A stretch of 64,000 bases of DNA, taken from contig CAVWYO010000001.1 in NCBI GenBank assembly GCA_963759235.1, forward strand, positions 310,001 through 374,000. Direction: 5' to 3'. Position numbers and translations under genes: made by a program. A model generated the notes under the pieces. That model was not told where the DNA came from and ran no database searches. It saw only the letters and a list, made by a program, of their open reading frames with translations. Origin of the DNA: Bauldia sp963759235 (lineage in GTDB: Bacteria > Pseudomonadota > Alphaproteobacteria > Rhizobiales > Kaistiaceae). Of this stretch, positions 8,000-21,759 are shown in pieces (the first letter of the stretch is position 1; every line of letters starts with the position of its first letter).

Positions 8000-8845
8000 A
8001 TGCCGCGGATCACGCCGCCGAAACTCGCGCTTTCGACCTGGAGCATCCACCGCGCGATCGGCATTACCTATCCGGACACGCCGGCGGAAGGTGGCGATGG
8101 CCGCGCCGCGGAGACCTGGGGTTCGGGCTCCCTGCCGTTGATGGCGGTTCCCGCCGAGATGGCGAAGCGCGGCATCGACCGCCTGGAGATCTGCTCGTTC
8201 CATATCGCCGGCGGCGACCGCGGCTTTCTCGACGAGCTGCGCGCCGCCATCGCCGCGTCCGGCGTCACGCTGCAGACGCTCCTCATCGACGACGGCGACA
8301 TCACCGACCCGGTCAATGCCGGCAGGGACAGCGCCTGGATCGGCCGCTGGATCGACGTCTCCGCCGCGCTCGGCGCCGAGAAGGTGCGGGTGATTGCCGG
8401 CAAGCAGCGCCCGTCGGCGGACATCCTCGACCGGTCGGTCGCCGGCCTCGCCGAGTTGGCGCGCCGCGGCGCCGATCAGGGGGTTCGCATCCTCACCGAG
8501 AACTGGCTCGCCACCATGGCCGGCCCGGGCGAGGTCCATTCCGTCCTCGACCGGCTGGACGGGAAGGTCGGCTTCCTCGCCGATCTCGGCAACTGGAAGG
8601 GGCCGACCAAATACGACGATCTCGCCTCGATCCTGCCGCGCGCCGAGAACAGCCATGCCCACTGCACCTTCTCGGCTGACCTCGACATGGACGCCGCGGA
8701 TTTCGGCCGTTGCCTCGCGGTCGCCCGGCAGGCGGGATATGACGGCCCCTATACGCTGATCTACAACGGACCGAACGACGACGAGTGGCGGGCGGTGGAG
8801 TTGGAGCGCGACTTTGTCCGCGACGACTTCGCCCGGCTGCAATAG
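8000..8845 (+). CDS. Sugar-phosphate isomerase/epimerase-like TIM barrel protein
   Basis: Cytoplasmic protein (281 aa) of the xylose-isomerase-like TIM-barrel superfamily (AP endonuclease 2 type). Features include the opening KLALSTWSIHRAIG, the strand-end glutamate in RLEICSFHI, TLLIDDGDI, ILTENW, and HAHCTFSADLDMD, which supply Glu/Asp/His ligands for a divalent metal. The actual sugar substrate cannot be told from sequence. Start ATG at 8000 follows AAGGACAAGGGG. It is divergent from the lipoprotein gene and convergent with the dehydrogenase downstream. Confidence 0.8.
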   Translation: MPRITPPKLALSTWSIHRAIGITYPDTPAEGGDGRAAETWGSGSLPLMAVPAEMAKRGIDRLEICSFHIAGGDRGFLDELRAAIAASGVTLQTLLIDDGDITDPVNAGRDSAWIGRWIDVSAALGAEKVRVIAGKQRPSADILDRSVAGLAELARRGADQGVRILTENWLATMAGPGEVHSVLDRLDGKVGFLADLGNWKGPTKYDDLASILPRAENSHAHCTFSADLDMDAADFGRCLAVARQAGYDGPYTLIYNGPNDDEWRAVELERDFVRDDFARLQ

Positions 8846-8897
8846 CCGCCGTCGCCGCCTGTTCCGCTCCCCTGGATCGTCACGCGCTCAACACCTG

Positions 8898-9773
8898 TCA
8901 TCCCCTGATGGCATCGAGCACGCCGGCAAAGTCGCGGTCGCCGAGGCCTTGCGTTTCGGCCACCTGATATTTGGCGGCGGCAGCCTTCATCAGTTCGCGG
9001 CTGGCGCCGTGCTCCTCGGCGAGCCCGAGCGCATAGCGGAGGTCCTTGGCCATGTGGCGAAGCGCGAAGTCGGCCCTGTCGAAATCGAGCTCCGCCATGC
9101 GCGGCATCTTCATCTTGACCAAGGGGCTGGCGAGGCCGCTCCCCGCGATCACCGCCGCCACCTCGCGTCGGTCGAGCCCGGCCTTCTCGGCCAGCGCCAA
9201 CGCCTCGGCGGCGGACGCGATCTGAACGGCGACCATGGTGTTGTTGATCAGCTTCCAGGTGGCGCCGGCGCCGGTCGGCCCCAGGTGATGGATCGTGCTG
9301 CCGATCGCTTCGAGCGCCGGGCGCGCCCGTTCGAGGGTCGCGGCGTCGCCGCCGACGAAGAGGGTGAGCTCGCCTTTTGCCGCGGCGCCCTTGCTGCCGC
9401 CGACCGGCATGTCGAGAAACGAGAGCCCCCTGCCCGTGGCGGCGGCGGCGAGCTCGCGCACCCAGCCCGGCGAAAGCGTGCTCGATTCGGCCGCGATGGC
9501 GCCGGGCTTCGCCCCGGCCAGTGCGCCGTCGGCGCCCATCCATACGGCGCGCGAGGCAGCGTCGTCGGCGACCATGGCGACGATCAGGTCGGCCTCGGCC
9601 GCGGCTTCCCGCGGCGTCTCGGCAAGCTTGGCGCCCTTGGCGGCGAGCGCCTCCGCCTTTGCTCGGGTGCGGTTCCAGACCGTGAGCGGAAAGCCTTTGG
9701 CGAGCCAGTTCGACGCCATGCCGGAACCCATGGTGCCAAGGCCGAGGAGGGCGATGCGTTGCATGTCGGTCAA
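8898..9773 (-). CDS. NAD(P)-dependent beta-hydroxyacid dehydrogenase
   Basis: Cytoplasmic oxidoreductase (291 aa) of the 3-hydroxyisobutyrate dehydrogenase/tartronate semialdehyde reductase family. The Rossmann motif GLGTMGSGMASN lies at residues 11-22. The substrate-binding block is seen as DMPVGGSKGAAAKGELTLF, and the catalytic lysine lies in GAGATWKLINNTM. Length is standard for the family. Substrate could be 3-hydroxyisobutyrate, tartronate semialdehyde, succinic semialdehyde or similar; the sequence alone does not decide. Confidence 0.88.
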   Translation of the reverse strand: MTDMQRIALLGLGTMGSGMASNWLAKGFPLTVWNRTRAKAEALAAKGAKLAETPREAAAEADLIVAMVADDAASRAVWMGADGALAGAKPGAIAAESSTLSPGWVRELAAAATGRGLSFLDMPVGGSKGAAAKGELTLFVGGDAATLERARPALEAIGSTIHHLGPTGAGATWKLINNTMVAVQIASAAEALALAEKAGLDRREVAAVIAGSGLASPLVKMKMPRMAELDFDRADFALRHMAKDLRYALGLAEEHGASRELMKAAAAKYQVAETQGLGDRDFAGVLDAIRG

Positions 9774-10079
9774 GTCTCCGTCTGGATAAGGTTTCCCGAT
9801 GATCGAACCGCAGGGCGGCGGCGGAAACCTGGGTCACCGGCACCGCTCTGTCCAGCCCCGTTCCGGGTTTCACAGATCTGCAGGCTCTGTTTACTTAGAT
9901 TGCGGGGTCGTTCCAAAGCACGAGGCCGGACGTTGAACCTTGGCGCCTTTTCCGAGTCCATCGAGGCAATTCAGGTGGCGTCGCTCTCGCCGTTCGATTG
10001 ACGTGGGTTGACCAGGTCCCTGTCGGGTGGGACATCATGAGGTCACCGCCGCTGTCAACGGAGACGATTTGGCCTGCTC
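9774..10079. other. Intergenic region between divergent genes
   Basis: About 306 bases separating the minus-strand dehydrogenase from the plus-strand methyltransferase. It must hold both promoters, but I found no clear -35/-10 pair, RNA gene or repeat. Confidence 0.4.
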
Positions 10080-10667
10080 ATGCCGGATTTCTCGATTTGG
10101 ACCCTTGCCGACATCTGGCTCGTGCTCGGCACGCTCGCCGGCTATCAGCTGTTCCTGCAGTCGAACGCCAAAAGGCGGAAGCGCTACCCGGAAGGCTTCG
10201 TCAAGACCCTCCAATACCTGACCGGCATTCCCGCTCTCGGCTCGCTCATTCTCTTCCTCGCCGACCCCGATCAGCTGAGCTTCGTGTTCATCAACCTGCC
10301 GCTTTTTCTGAACGCGATCGGACTGGTGCTCTTCAACGGCGCGGCATTGGTGATCGTGTGGTCGCACATCGTGCTTGGCCGGTTCTGGTCCGGCGAGCTC
10401 GAGACGCTCCCCGAACACCGGGTCGTCCAGTCGGGACCTTATGCGGTGGTCCGCCACCCGCTCTATTCGAGCTACCTGGTCCTCACCATCGGCTTCTTCC
10501 TGGCGACGGCCAACTGGCTGGTCGGCGCATTGATGCTCACTTACTTCGTCACCGTCGCCGCCCGCGCGCGAAAGGAAGAGGAGATGCTCGTCGCCCGCCT
10601 CGGTCCGGCATACAACGCCTACCGCGCGAAGACGCCGCGGTTCTTCCCGTTTGCGCGAAGACGCTGA
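10080..10667 (+). CDS. Isoprenylcysteine methyltransferase-like membrane protein
   Basis: Integral membrane protein (195 aa) of the ICMT/PEMT-like methyltransferase family. Four or five hydrophobic segments precede the conserved SAM-binding region: GPYAVVRHPLYSSYL beginning near residue 119, and EEEMLVARLGPAYNAYRAKT followed by PRFFPF at the C-terminus. The RHPxY and EE...Y..Y elements are the family signature. Bacterial members methylate unidentified lipids or small molecules; the substrate is unknown here. A strong terminator follows 25 bases after the stop. Confidence 0.85.
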   Translation: MPDFSIWTLADIWLVLGTLAGYQLFLQSNAKRRKRYPEGFVKTLQYLTGIPALGSLILFLADPDQLSFVFINLPLFLNAIGLVLFNGAALVIVWSHIVLGRFWSGELETLPEHRVVQSGPYAVVRHPLYSSYLVLTIGFFLATANWLVGALMLTYFVTVAARARKEEEMLVARLGPAYNAYRAKTPRFFPFARRR

Positions 10668-10691
10668 TGGTTGAATGGCGCAAAAAACGCG

Positions 10692-10718
10692 AAACGCCGC
10701 CCCGAGGGGCGGCGTTTT
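10692..10718. terminator. Bidirectional rho-independent terminator
   Basis: AAACGCCGCCCC, a GA loop, then GGGGCGGCGTTT form a perfect 12-bp stem, with T on one strand and A/T on the other. It lies between the plus-strand methyltransferase gene and the 3' end of the minus-strand rrn operon, and can serve both. Confidence 0.85.
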
Positions 10719-10774
10719 GGCAAGCATCAATCGCGAAGGGAGAAGGGCTCGAAGAAGAGCATCTGCGCTTGGCA

Positions 10775-10893
10775 GGCCTGGCAGCGACCTACTTTCCCGC
10801 GTCTTGAGACGAAGTATCATCGGCGCTGAGGAGTTTAACGGCCGAGTTCGGAATGGGATCGGGTTCTAGGCTCCTCGCAAGAACCACCAGGCC
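10775..10893 (-). rRNA. rrf: 5S ribosomal RNA
   Basis: On the minus strand the sequence begins GGCCTGGTGGTTCTTGCG and contains CCCGATCCCATTCCGAACTC, the highly conserved 5S loop region. It ends near CGCTGCCAGGCC, which pairs with the 5' end. Length is about 119 nt; the ends are placed by that pairing and may be off by one or two bases. Confidence 0.93.
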
Positions 10894-11003
10894 GGCGAAG
10901 CGCAGTTCTAGGTCTCGGAAATCGGCGATCAGCGGTCAAAATCTTGAACGCCGCTGGCGACGCCATTTGACAACTGATCTCTGATTTCCGTCTCCTGTCT
11001 TTT

Positions 11004-11026
11004 GGCGGACATGGATAATGAGAGTG

Positions 11027-11032
<6 letters not shown>
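11004..11032 (-). other. 3' arm of 23S rRNA processing stem
   Basis: GGCGGACAT...AATGAGAGTGATCAAG at the 3' end of the 23S gene is nearly complementary to 13767-13795 at its 5' end. In the precursor the arms form the long helix that RNase III cuts to release pre-23S. Confidence 0.75.
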
Positions 11033-13766
<2,734 letters not shown>

Positions 13767-13772
<6 letters not shown>

Positions 13773-13795
13773 CACTCTCATTGTCGATGTCCGCC
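13767..13795 (-). other. 5' arm of 23S rRNA processing stem
   Basis: On the minus strand GGCGGACATCGACAATGAG leads into GTGATCAAG at the start of 23S. It pairs with 11004-11032 apart from a few mismatches. It marks the 5' boundary used for the 23S call. Confidence 0.75.
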
Positions 13796-14138
13796 CCGAC
13801 CAATGAAGGTCGGACGGTATTCGACAGGAGAAAAGACCAGCTTCTTCGAGATTTGCCCGATCGCAGGCGGTTAAGACTGCGGATCTTCGGGGGACTTAAG
13901 GACTCCCCCTCGACATGCCGCCACCGGCGGCATTCGAACAAACCTTCTCTTCACGATGTCAGAAAACAGCTTCGACCACCTGGGTCGAAGCGAAACCTTG
14001 TTCCGCGGAATTTCGATTGTCGCCGCTCTTGTCGGGGAACAGGCTGGTCGAGCCAGCCCGCCCGCCCGCAGCGCCGAAGGCGCGAGGACGGACAATCGCC
14101 CATAACCAAGTCTGGCGACACCACGAGCGAAGCGCGAG

Positions 14139-14214
14139 TGGTGGAGCCAGACGGGATCGAACCGACGACCTCCTGCTTGCAAAGCAGGCGCTCTCCCAAC
14201 TGAGCTATGGCCCC
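14139..14214 (-). tRNA. tRNA-Ala (TGC)
   Basis: A 76-nt cloverleaf reading from 14214, beginning GGGGCCATAGCTCAG, with anticodon loop TTTGCAA, T arm GGTTCGATCC and an encoded CCA. It lies in the 16S-23S spacer after tRNA-Ile, the standard alphaproteobacterial arrangement. Confidence 0.97.
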
Positions 14215-14294
14215 GTTCGGGGATCGGAAATCAAGAAATCATTGATCAAGTTAAAGCGCCTGATTTCTGATTGCTGACCACTGCCCCCTGAAAC

Positions 14295-14371
<77 letters not shown>

Positions 14372-14602
14372 CCGATCCCATATGCGGGTTGCCCGAGCGG
14401 AAGAAGGGGTGACAAGCCCGATCGCATGGAAGCGTCCGCGGAAAGAAAGAGAAACGAAGACGGCGGCGTCCCGCCAATCAGGGGTCAGAACTCGGTAGTC
14501 AGTGATCGAGTCACTGCCGACCGCAGCCCCTGTATGTGTTTCTAAGCGCCGGGTAAGAACGAAGCCGATCTGACGACCGATTTCTGATTTCTGGTACCTG
14601 GC

Positions 14603-16113
<1,511 letters not shown>

Positions 16114-16115
16114 GA

Positions 16116-16492
16116 ACTGAGAACTTGTCTCGGCTGATCACTACGTTTGACTTAGTCTTTGACGAGTCCCAAGCACGCATTCGCTCCGGCCTTGCGGCCG
16201 ACGCAAACGGTAGCTTGATAAACGTAGTACCGCCGAAGTCTCGTTCGGCTTGACCGTCCGAAGACGCCCAAGCCCGCAAGGACTCCGCCGCCTACGTTTC
16301 TCTTTCTTCCTATTCACCTGTCAAAGAACACGATGGGGGACACTCCATCGTTCGGCCAACCGATTTTCACCGGACCGGCCAAGCAGGCGAGACATTCGCC
16401 GAAGCGAATCTGGTCTCACTGACTGCGAGCAGAGAGAACCGAAGCGCAAGCCAGCACCAATAGGCGGCACCCGCCGCGCTCGCGTGAGGGGC
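16116..16492 (-). other. rrn leader region
   Basis: About 375 transcribed but non-coding bases between the rrn promoter and 16S. On the minus strand TGTTCTTTGACA (16319-16330) resembles the boxA antitermination motif of rRNA operons. Short ORFs here have no features of real genes. Confidence 0.55.
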
Positions 16493-16522
16493 TATATAGT
16501 GGCCGGCCTCACTTACTGTCAA
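16493..16522 (-). promoter_or_regulatory. rrn operon promoter
   Basis: On the minus strand a perfect TTGACA (16517-16522) is followed after 18 bases by TATATA (16493-16498). It is about 380 bases upstream of 16S and is the only strong promoter match in the region. An A/T-richer segment lies just upstream of the -35. Confidence 0.75.
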
Positions 16523-16742
16523 CACCTGCGGCAACAAATTCGGCGGCTTTTCGACCGGATCGGGCAAACCGATAGACGGTTGTCAGGGCAGCCATATTAG
16601 TGCCAAGAATGCAGGCGAATCATATTGCACGAGCCTGAGTGCGCCGGGCGGGTGTCGGCAAGCTCAAGGGGGCCGCCCGATCGGTCCGGTGAGGGGGACG
16701 CAAAGCTCGAATGCCGGGGTCGCATTTCTGCCGACGAGGACG

Positions 16743-18725
16743 ATGGTGAGAGGGCCTGCGCACCTTGGCGGTGTGGCGGGCCGCGGCGACGGTACCGTTG
16801 ACCTCGGCGTCGAGCCGCCGCTGGTCATCGGCGATGAGGCCGACGAGACCCCCGCCCGTCGCGCGGTGAGCATTCGCTGGCTTTCCGGAACGATCCTCAC
16901 CGGGTTGACCTCGATCCTTCTCATGGGCGGCGCGCTGATGGCGGCGCTCTCCAATCCCAATCAGTTCGCCGAGCTTCCGGATGTGGCGGCGAGCGCCGCG
17001 CCCGAGGCCTCGACCGGCATCGCCTTCGGCCGCAAGGGCGACCGCATGCAGCCGCTCCAGGAGGAGGTCTCGAGCCGCCAGATCCTCCAGGTCAGCACCG
17101 TCACCAAGCAGGGCGAGCGGGACTTCATCAAACTGAGGCCGTTCGCCAAGATCACCGCGACGCTCGCGGCGCGCCCCTCCGACGTCGACGACCAGATTCC
17201 ACCCTACGACGCGCTGCACATCTTCGCCGACACCTCGGCTCCCGAGGCGCCTGCGACAGGGGACCCAGGCTCGGGCGACGACCAGTTCTACGGCGCCGAT
17301 GTCGACGGCGAGGTCTCGGTCAAGGTCAGCGATTTCCCGATGGGCGTCGCCGACATCGATGCAAGCTCGGCCCCCGACGCCCAGGAGGTCGAGGCGATCG
17401 TCCGCGCCTCGCTGGAACTCGGCGACGACACCACCGACACGGCGGCGATCGCCTATGCCGATCCGGCCGGCGACGGCGACGACCTGCAGGATGCCGATCC
17501 GTTCTCCGCCCTCGGCGTCAGCATCGTTCCGGAGAACGTCTCGAACATCGTCAAGACGACGCCCGGCGACGGCGGCGGCGATGGCATCGGCGAGAAGATC
17601 GTCGCCGTGGCCAAGGGACAGACCTTCCTGTCGCTCCTCCAGGACAACGAGGTCACTGACGACGACGCCAAGGCGATCATCGCGGCGCTGTCCGACATGG
17701 TCGATCTGAACAGCATGCATGTCGGCCAGAAGGTCCGCATTGCATATGCGGCCGACGTCGAGGGATCCGACCCGCAGCCGATCCGCGTCAGCATCTACGA
17801 CGACGGCGCCCATCAGGCGACGGTCGCCCGCACCGACGACAACGCCTTCAGACGAAGCGACGAACCGACGCTCGACGCCGGCGCCCTGGTCGAAGTCGAG
17901 CCGGAGACCTTCGGAACGATGCCGAGGCTCTACGACGCCGTCTACCGCACCGCGCTGGAGCAGCAGGTACCCAAGCCGCTCATCGACCAGCTTATCCGCG
18001 TCTTTGCCTTCGACGTCGATTTCCAGGCGCGAATAAGCCCAGGCGACGAAATCGAGGTGTTCCATTCCCTGCCGGACGACGATCCCGAGACCGGAGATCC
18101 GGAGATCCTGTTTGCCTCGCTCACCCTCAACGGCGTCACCAAGCGCTTTTACCGCTTCCGCACGCCCGACGACGGAATCGTCGACTACTATGACGACGAG
18201 GGCAAGAGCGCCAAGAAGTTCCTCATCCGCAAGCCGGTGCCCGACGGCCGCATCACCTCAGGCTTCGGCTACCGGCGTCATCCGATCCTCGGCAGGATGA
18301 TCCTGCACGCCGGCGTCGACTACGGAGCGCCGCGCGGCACGGCGATCCTCGCCGCCGGCAACGGCACCGTCGAAAGCGTCGGCCCGCATTCCGGCTACGG
18401 CAATCTGATCGTCGTCAAGCACACCAACGGCTACGAGACCTACTACGCCCACCAGTCACGCTTCGCCGACGGCATCCGGCCGGGCGTGCGTGTCCGCCAG
18501 GGACAGGTCATCGGCTATGTCGGCTCGACCGGCCTCTCCACCGGCCCGCATCTCCATTTCGAAATCCGCGTCAACGGCACGCCCGTCGACCCGCTCCGCG
18601 TACGCTTGCCACGTGGCCGCGTCCTCGAGAACGACATGCTCGCCTCGTTCGAGCGCGAGCGGCAGCGCATCGACGATCTTCTCGGCAACCAAACCGTCTC
18701 GACCAAGGTCGCCTCGACCGAATAG
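16743..18725 (+). CDS. M23 family peptidoglycan endopeptidase, membrane anchored
   Basis: Periplasmic zinc peptidase (660 aa) predicted to cut peptidoglycan cross-links. A single membrane segment lies near residues 48-70 (WLSGTILTGLTSILLMGG), after a cytoplasmic tail. The middle holds a long linker and a LysM-like region (IVAVAKGQTFLSLLQDN). The C-terminal LytM/M23 domain has intact zinc and catalytic residues: HPILGR, HAGVDYG and HLHFEIR. I prefer the ATG at 16743, preceded by GAGG, over one 18 codons upstream. It is divergent from the rrn operon and convergent with clpB. Confidence 0.88.
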   Translation: MVRGPAHLGGVAGRGDGTVDLGVEPPLVIGDEADETPARRAVSIRWLSGTILTGLTSILLMGGALMAALSNPNQFAELPDVAASAAPEASTGIAFGRKGDRMQPLQEEVSSRQILQVSTVTKQGERDFIKLRPFAKITATLAARPSDVDDQIPPYDALHIFADTSAPEAPATGDPGSGDDQFYGADVDGEVSVKVSDFPMGVADIDASSAPDAQEVEAIVRASLELGDDTTDTAAIAYADPAGDGDDLQDADPFSALGVSIVPENVSNIVKTTPGDGGGDGIGEKIVAVAKGQTFLSLLQDNEVTDDDAKAIIAALSDMVDLNSMHVGQKVRIAYAADVEGSDPQPIRVSIYDDGAHQATVARTDDNAFRRSDEPTLDAGALVEVEPETFGTMPRLYDAVYRTALEQQVPKPLIDQLIRVFAFDVDFQARISPGDEIEVFHSLPDDDPETGDPEILFASLTLNGVTKRFYRFRTPDDGIVDYYDDEGKSAKKFLIRKPVPDGRITSGFGYRRHPILGRMILHAGVDYGAPRGTAILAAGNGTVESVGPHSGYGNLIVVKHTNGYETYYAHQSRFADGIRPGVRVRQGQVIGYVGSTGLSTGPHLHFEIRVNGTPVDPLRVRLPRGRVLENDMLASFERERQRIDDLLGNQTVSTKVASTE

Positions 18726-18759
18726 GCCGAGACGCCAAGCGGCGCCCGATGCGAAAGCC

Positions 18760-18778
18760 CGGCGGCAATCAGCCGCCG
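18760..18778. terminator. Small hairpin between convergent genes
   Basis: CGGCGGC-AATCA-GCCGCCG, a 7-bp stem with a 5-base loop, sits in the 57-base gap between the M23 gene and clpB stops. There is no U tract, so function as a terminator is inferred from position. Confidence 0.35.
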
Positions 18779-18782
18779 CCGC

Positions 18783-21395
18783 TCAGGCCGCCTTCTCCTT
18801 GCGCTTGCCGCCTTCGACGCGCGGCAGGAAGAGGAGCTTGTCGGTTCCTCCGGTGATCTTGACGACCGAGCCGTCCGGTATCTCGCCGGCCAGAATCTTG
18901 TCGGCGAGCGGATCCTGGACCTCGCGCTGGATGACCCGCTTCAGCGGCCGTGCTCCGTAGGCCGGATCGTAGCCCTTCTCCGCCAGCCACGAGCGCGCCA
19001 ACTCGTCGAGGTCGAGGGTGACCTTGCGCTCGTCGAGCAGCTTCTGCAGCCGCACGAGCTGGATGTCGACGATGGCACCCATCTCGCTCCGCTTCAGCCG
19101 GTGGAACAGGATGATGTCGTCGAGCCGGTTGAGGAACTCCGGTCGGAAATGCGACCGTACGACGCCCATCACCATCTCGCGCACCGCGTCGACGTCCTGG
19201 TCCTCGCCGAGACTGGCGAGATAGTCGCTGCCGAGATTGGAGGTCATGACAATCAGCGTATTGCGGAAGTCGACCGTGCGGCCCTGCCCGTCGGTCAGCC
19301 GCCCGTCGTCGAGCACCTGGAGGAGCACGTTGAACACGTCGGCATGCGCCTTCTCGACCTCGTCGAAGAGGATCACCTGATAGGGCCGCCGCCTGACCGC
19401 CTCGGTCAGCGTGCCGCCTTCCTCGTAGCCGACATAGCCGGGCGGGGCGCCGATCAGCCGCGCCACCGAATGCTTCTCCATGAACTCCGACATGTCGATG
19501 CGGACCATCGCCGTCTCGTCGTCGAACAGGAAAGCGGCGAGCGCCTTGGTGAGCTCGGTCTTGCCGACCCCGGTCGGACCCAGGAACATGAACGAACCGA
19601 TCGGCCGGTTGGGATCCTGCAGTCCGGCCCGGGCGCGCCTGACCGCGGTCGACACGGCGTGCACGGCCTCCGCCTGCCCGACGACGCGCCTGGCAAGCTC
19701 GTCCTCCATGCGCAGAAGCTTCTCGCGCTCGCCCTCGAGCATCTTGTCGACCGGAATGCCGGTCCACCGGGAAACCACCTGGGCGATATGGTCCGGCGTC
19801 ACCGCCTCCTCGACCATGTCGCTGGCTTCGCGGCCTTTTGCCTCGGCCTCGGCGAGCTGCTTCTCGAATTGGGGGATGGTGCTGTAGGCAAGCTCGCCCG
19901 CCTTGGCGAGATCGCCGGAGCGCTGCGCCCGGTCGAGGTCGGCCCGCGCCTGGTCGAGCTGTTCCTTGATCTTGGTCGCCGCGGCAAGCTTCTCCTTCTC
20001 CGCCATCCAGCGCTGGGTAAGCGCCTGGCTCTGCTCTTCGAGATCGGCGAGTTCCTTTTCAAGTCGCTTGAGCCGGTCCTTCGACGCCTGGTCGCTCTCC
20101 TTGTTGAGCGCCTCGCGCTCGATCTTGAGCTGGATGATGCGGCGGTCGAGCTCGTCGAGCGCTTCCGGCTTCGAATCGACCTGCATGCGGAGCCGCGACG
20201 CCGCCTCGTCGACCAGGTCGATCGCCTTGTCCGGCAGGAAACGGTCGGTGATGTAGCGGTTCGACAGGGTCGCCGCGGCGACCAGCGCCGAGTCGGTGTA
20301 GCGAACGCCGTGATGAAGCTCGTATTTCTCGCGAAGCCCGCGAAGGATCGAGATGGTGTCCTCGACGGTCGGCTCGCTGACATAGATCGGCTGGAAGCGC
20401 CTGGCGAGCGCCGCGTCCTTCTCGACATATTTGCGGTACTCGTCGAGGGTCGTCGCCCCGACGCAGTGAAGCTCGCCGCGCGCCAGCGCCGGCTTCAAGA
20501 GGTTCGAGGCGTCCATCGCCCCTTCCGCCTTGCCGGCCCCGACCAGCGTGTGCATCTCGTCGACGAAGAGGATGATCTCCCCCTCGGCCGCCTGGATCTC
20601 GGAAAGCACCGCCTTCAGGCGCTCCTCGAACTCGCCGCGGTATTTCGCCCCGGCGATCAGCGAGCCCATGTCGAGGGCAAGCAGCTTCTTGTTCTTCAGG
20701 CTCTCCGGCACGTCGCCGTTGGCTATGCGGAGCGCCAGCCCTTCGGCGATCGCGGTCTTGCCGACCCCCGGCTCGCCGATCAGCACCGGGTTGTTCTTGG
20801 TGCGCCGGGCAAGCACCTGGATGGTGCGGCGGATCTCCTCGTCCCGGCCGATGACCGGATCGAGCTTGCCTTCGCGGGCTTCCGCCGTGAGGTCGCGGGC
20901 GTATTTCTTCAAGGCGTCGTACTGGCTCTCGGCCGAGGCGGAATCGGCCGTGCGCCCCTTGCGGATCTCCTCGATGGCGGCGTTGAGCGACTGCGGCGTC
21001 ACGCCGGCACTGGCGAGAATCTCGGACGTCTTGGCGTCCTTCTCCATCGCCAGGGCAAGCAGGAGCCGCTCGACGGTGACGAACGAGTCGCCCGCCTTCT
21101 TGGCGATCTTCTCGGCGGTGTCGAACACCTTGGCGGTCGGCTGGGCGAGATAGATCTGGCCTGAGCCGCCACTCACCTTAGGGAGCGCCTCGAGCGCCCG
21201 CTCGGTGGCGGCAAGCGCTTGGCGGGCGTTGCCGCCGGCGCGCTCGATCAACCCCGCGGCGAGGCCCTCGGGATCGTCGAGCAGGACTTTCAGGACATGT
21301 TCGGGAGTGAATTGCTGGTGCCCTGCGGCCAGTGCCCCGGTCTGGGCGGACTGAACGAATCCCCGGGCCCGCTCCGTATAGATATCGAAATTCAA
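18783..21395 (-). CDS. clpB: ATP-dependent chaperone/disaggregase ClpB
   Basis: Hexameric AAA+ disaggregase (870 aa) that extracts polypeptides from aggregates with DnaK. Domain order: Clp N domain (residues ~1-145), first AAA+ domain (Walker A GEPGVGKT near 205), the coiled-coil middle domain (~400-530) that sets ClpB apart from ClpA/ClpC, second AAA+ domain (Walker A GPTGVGKT, ~605) and a C-terminal D2-small domain. Length is standard. A candidate heat-shock promoter lies 110-135 bases upstream, and an rpoH-type sigma gene sits at the far end of the window. Confidence 0.97.
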   Translation of the reverse strand: MNFDIYTERARGFVQSAQTGALAAGHQQFTPEHVLKVLLDDPEGLAAGLIERAGGNARQALAATERALEALPKVSGGSGQIYLAQPTAKVFDTAEKIAKKAGDSFVTVERLLLALAMEKDAKTSEILASAGVTPQSLNAAIEEIRKGRTADSASAESQYDALKKYARDLTAEAREGKLDPVIGRDEEIRRTIQVLARRTKNNPVLIGEPGVGKTAIAEGLALRIANGDVPESLKNKKLLALDMGSLIAGAKYRGEFEERLKAVLSEIQAAEGEIILFVDEMHTLVGAGKAEGAMDASNLLKPALARGELHCVGATTLDEYRKYVEKDAALARRFQPIYVSEPTVEDTISILRGLREKYELHHGVRYTDSALVAAATLSNRYITDRFLPDKAIDLVDEAASRLRMQVDSKPEALDELDRRIIQLKIEREALNKESDQASKDRLKRLEKELADLEEQSQALTQRWMAEKEKLAAATKIKEQLDQARADLDRAQRSGDLAKAGELAYSTIPQFEKQLAEAEAKGREASDMVEEAVTPDHIAQVVSRWTGIPVDKMLEGEREKLLRMEDELARRVVGQAEAVHAVSTAVRRARAGLQDPNRPIGSFMFLGPTGVGKTELTKALAAFLFDDETAMVRIDMSEFMEKHSVARLIGAPPGYVGYEEGGTLTEAVRRRPYQVILFDEVEKAHADVFNVLLQVLDDGRLTDGQGRTVDFRNTLIVMTSNLGSDYLASLGEDQDVDAVREMVMGVVRSHFRPEFLNRLDDIILFHRLKRSEMGAIVDIQLVRLQKLLDERKVTLDLDELARSWLAEKGYDPAYGARPLKRVIQREVQDPLADKILAGEIPDGSVVKITGGTDKLLFLPRVEGGKRKEKAA

Positions 21396-21759
21396 CGTCT
21401 TCCCTCCTGACCCGGACCCTCCACCCGCTCAAGGCGCGGACGGTCCGCTCGAAATTTTGCTGACTTTCACGCCTGTGACACCCGTTTCGGCGCGCCACGC
21501 ACAGCATATAGTCATCGCCCGCCGGTCAAGAAAGGCCGAATTCGACCCGTTGACGCCGGATTCGATCGGCTTCGACGCGGCGGACGAACGGTGCCCGGCA
21601 CTCGCCCCGTCACAATTAAGCCGCCCTCCTTTGGCTGACAGGGCCGTCATGGGCGTGCGCGTTTCTGGTATATGCTGGTGCCGCGCGCCGCAGGAAAGAG
21701 GCGGGCAGAACCCGGACGGTCGACGCTTTCGCGCGGATCGCCCCTTGAAGAGGTTGGTG
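21396..21759. other. Divergent promoter region clpB / metalloprotease
   Basis: 364 bases without a convincing gene. It contains the candidate clpB heat-shock promoter (21505-21530). An open frame continues upstream of the metalloprotease start but lacks protein-like features, so I treat it as untranslated. Confidence 0.5.
21505..21530 (-). promoter_or_regulatory. Candidate RpoH (sigma-32) promoter of clpB
   Basis: On the minus strand CTTGACC (21524-21530) is followed after 11 bases by ACTATATG (21505-21512). This resembles the alphaproteobacterial heat-shock pattern CTTG ... CYTATNTG with one mismatch in the -10. It is about 110 bases before the clpB ATG, and clpB is a classical RpoH target. 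Confidence 0.5.

Noticed and set aside
19101..21164. 687-codon frame antisense to clpB
   Set aside because: Shadow of clpB caused by third-position GC bias.
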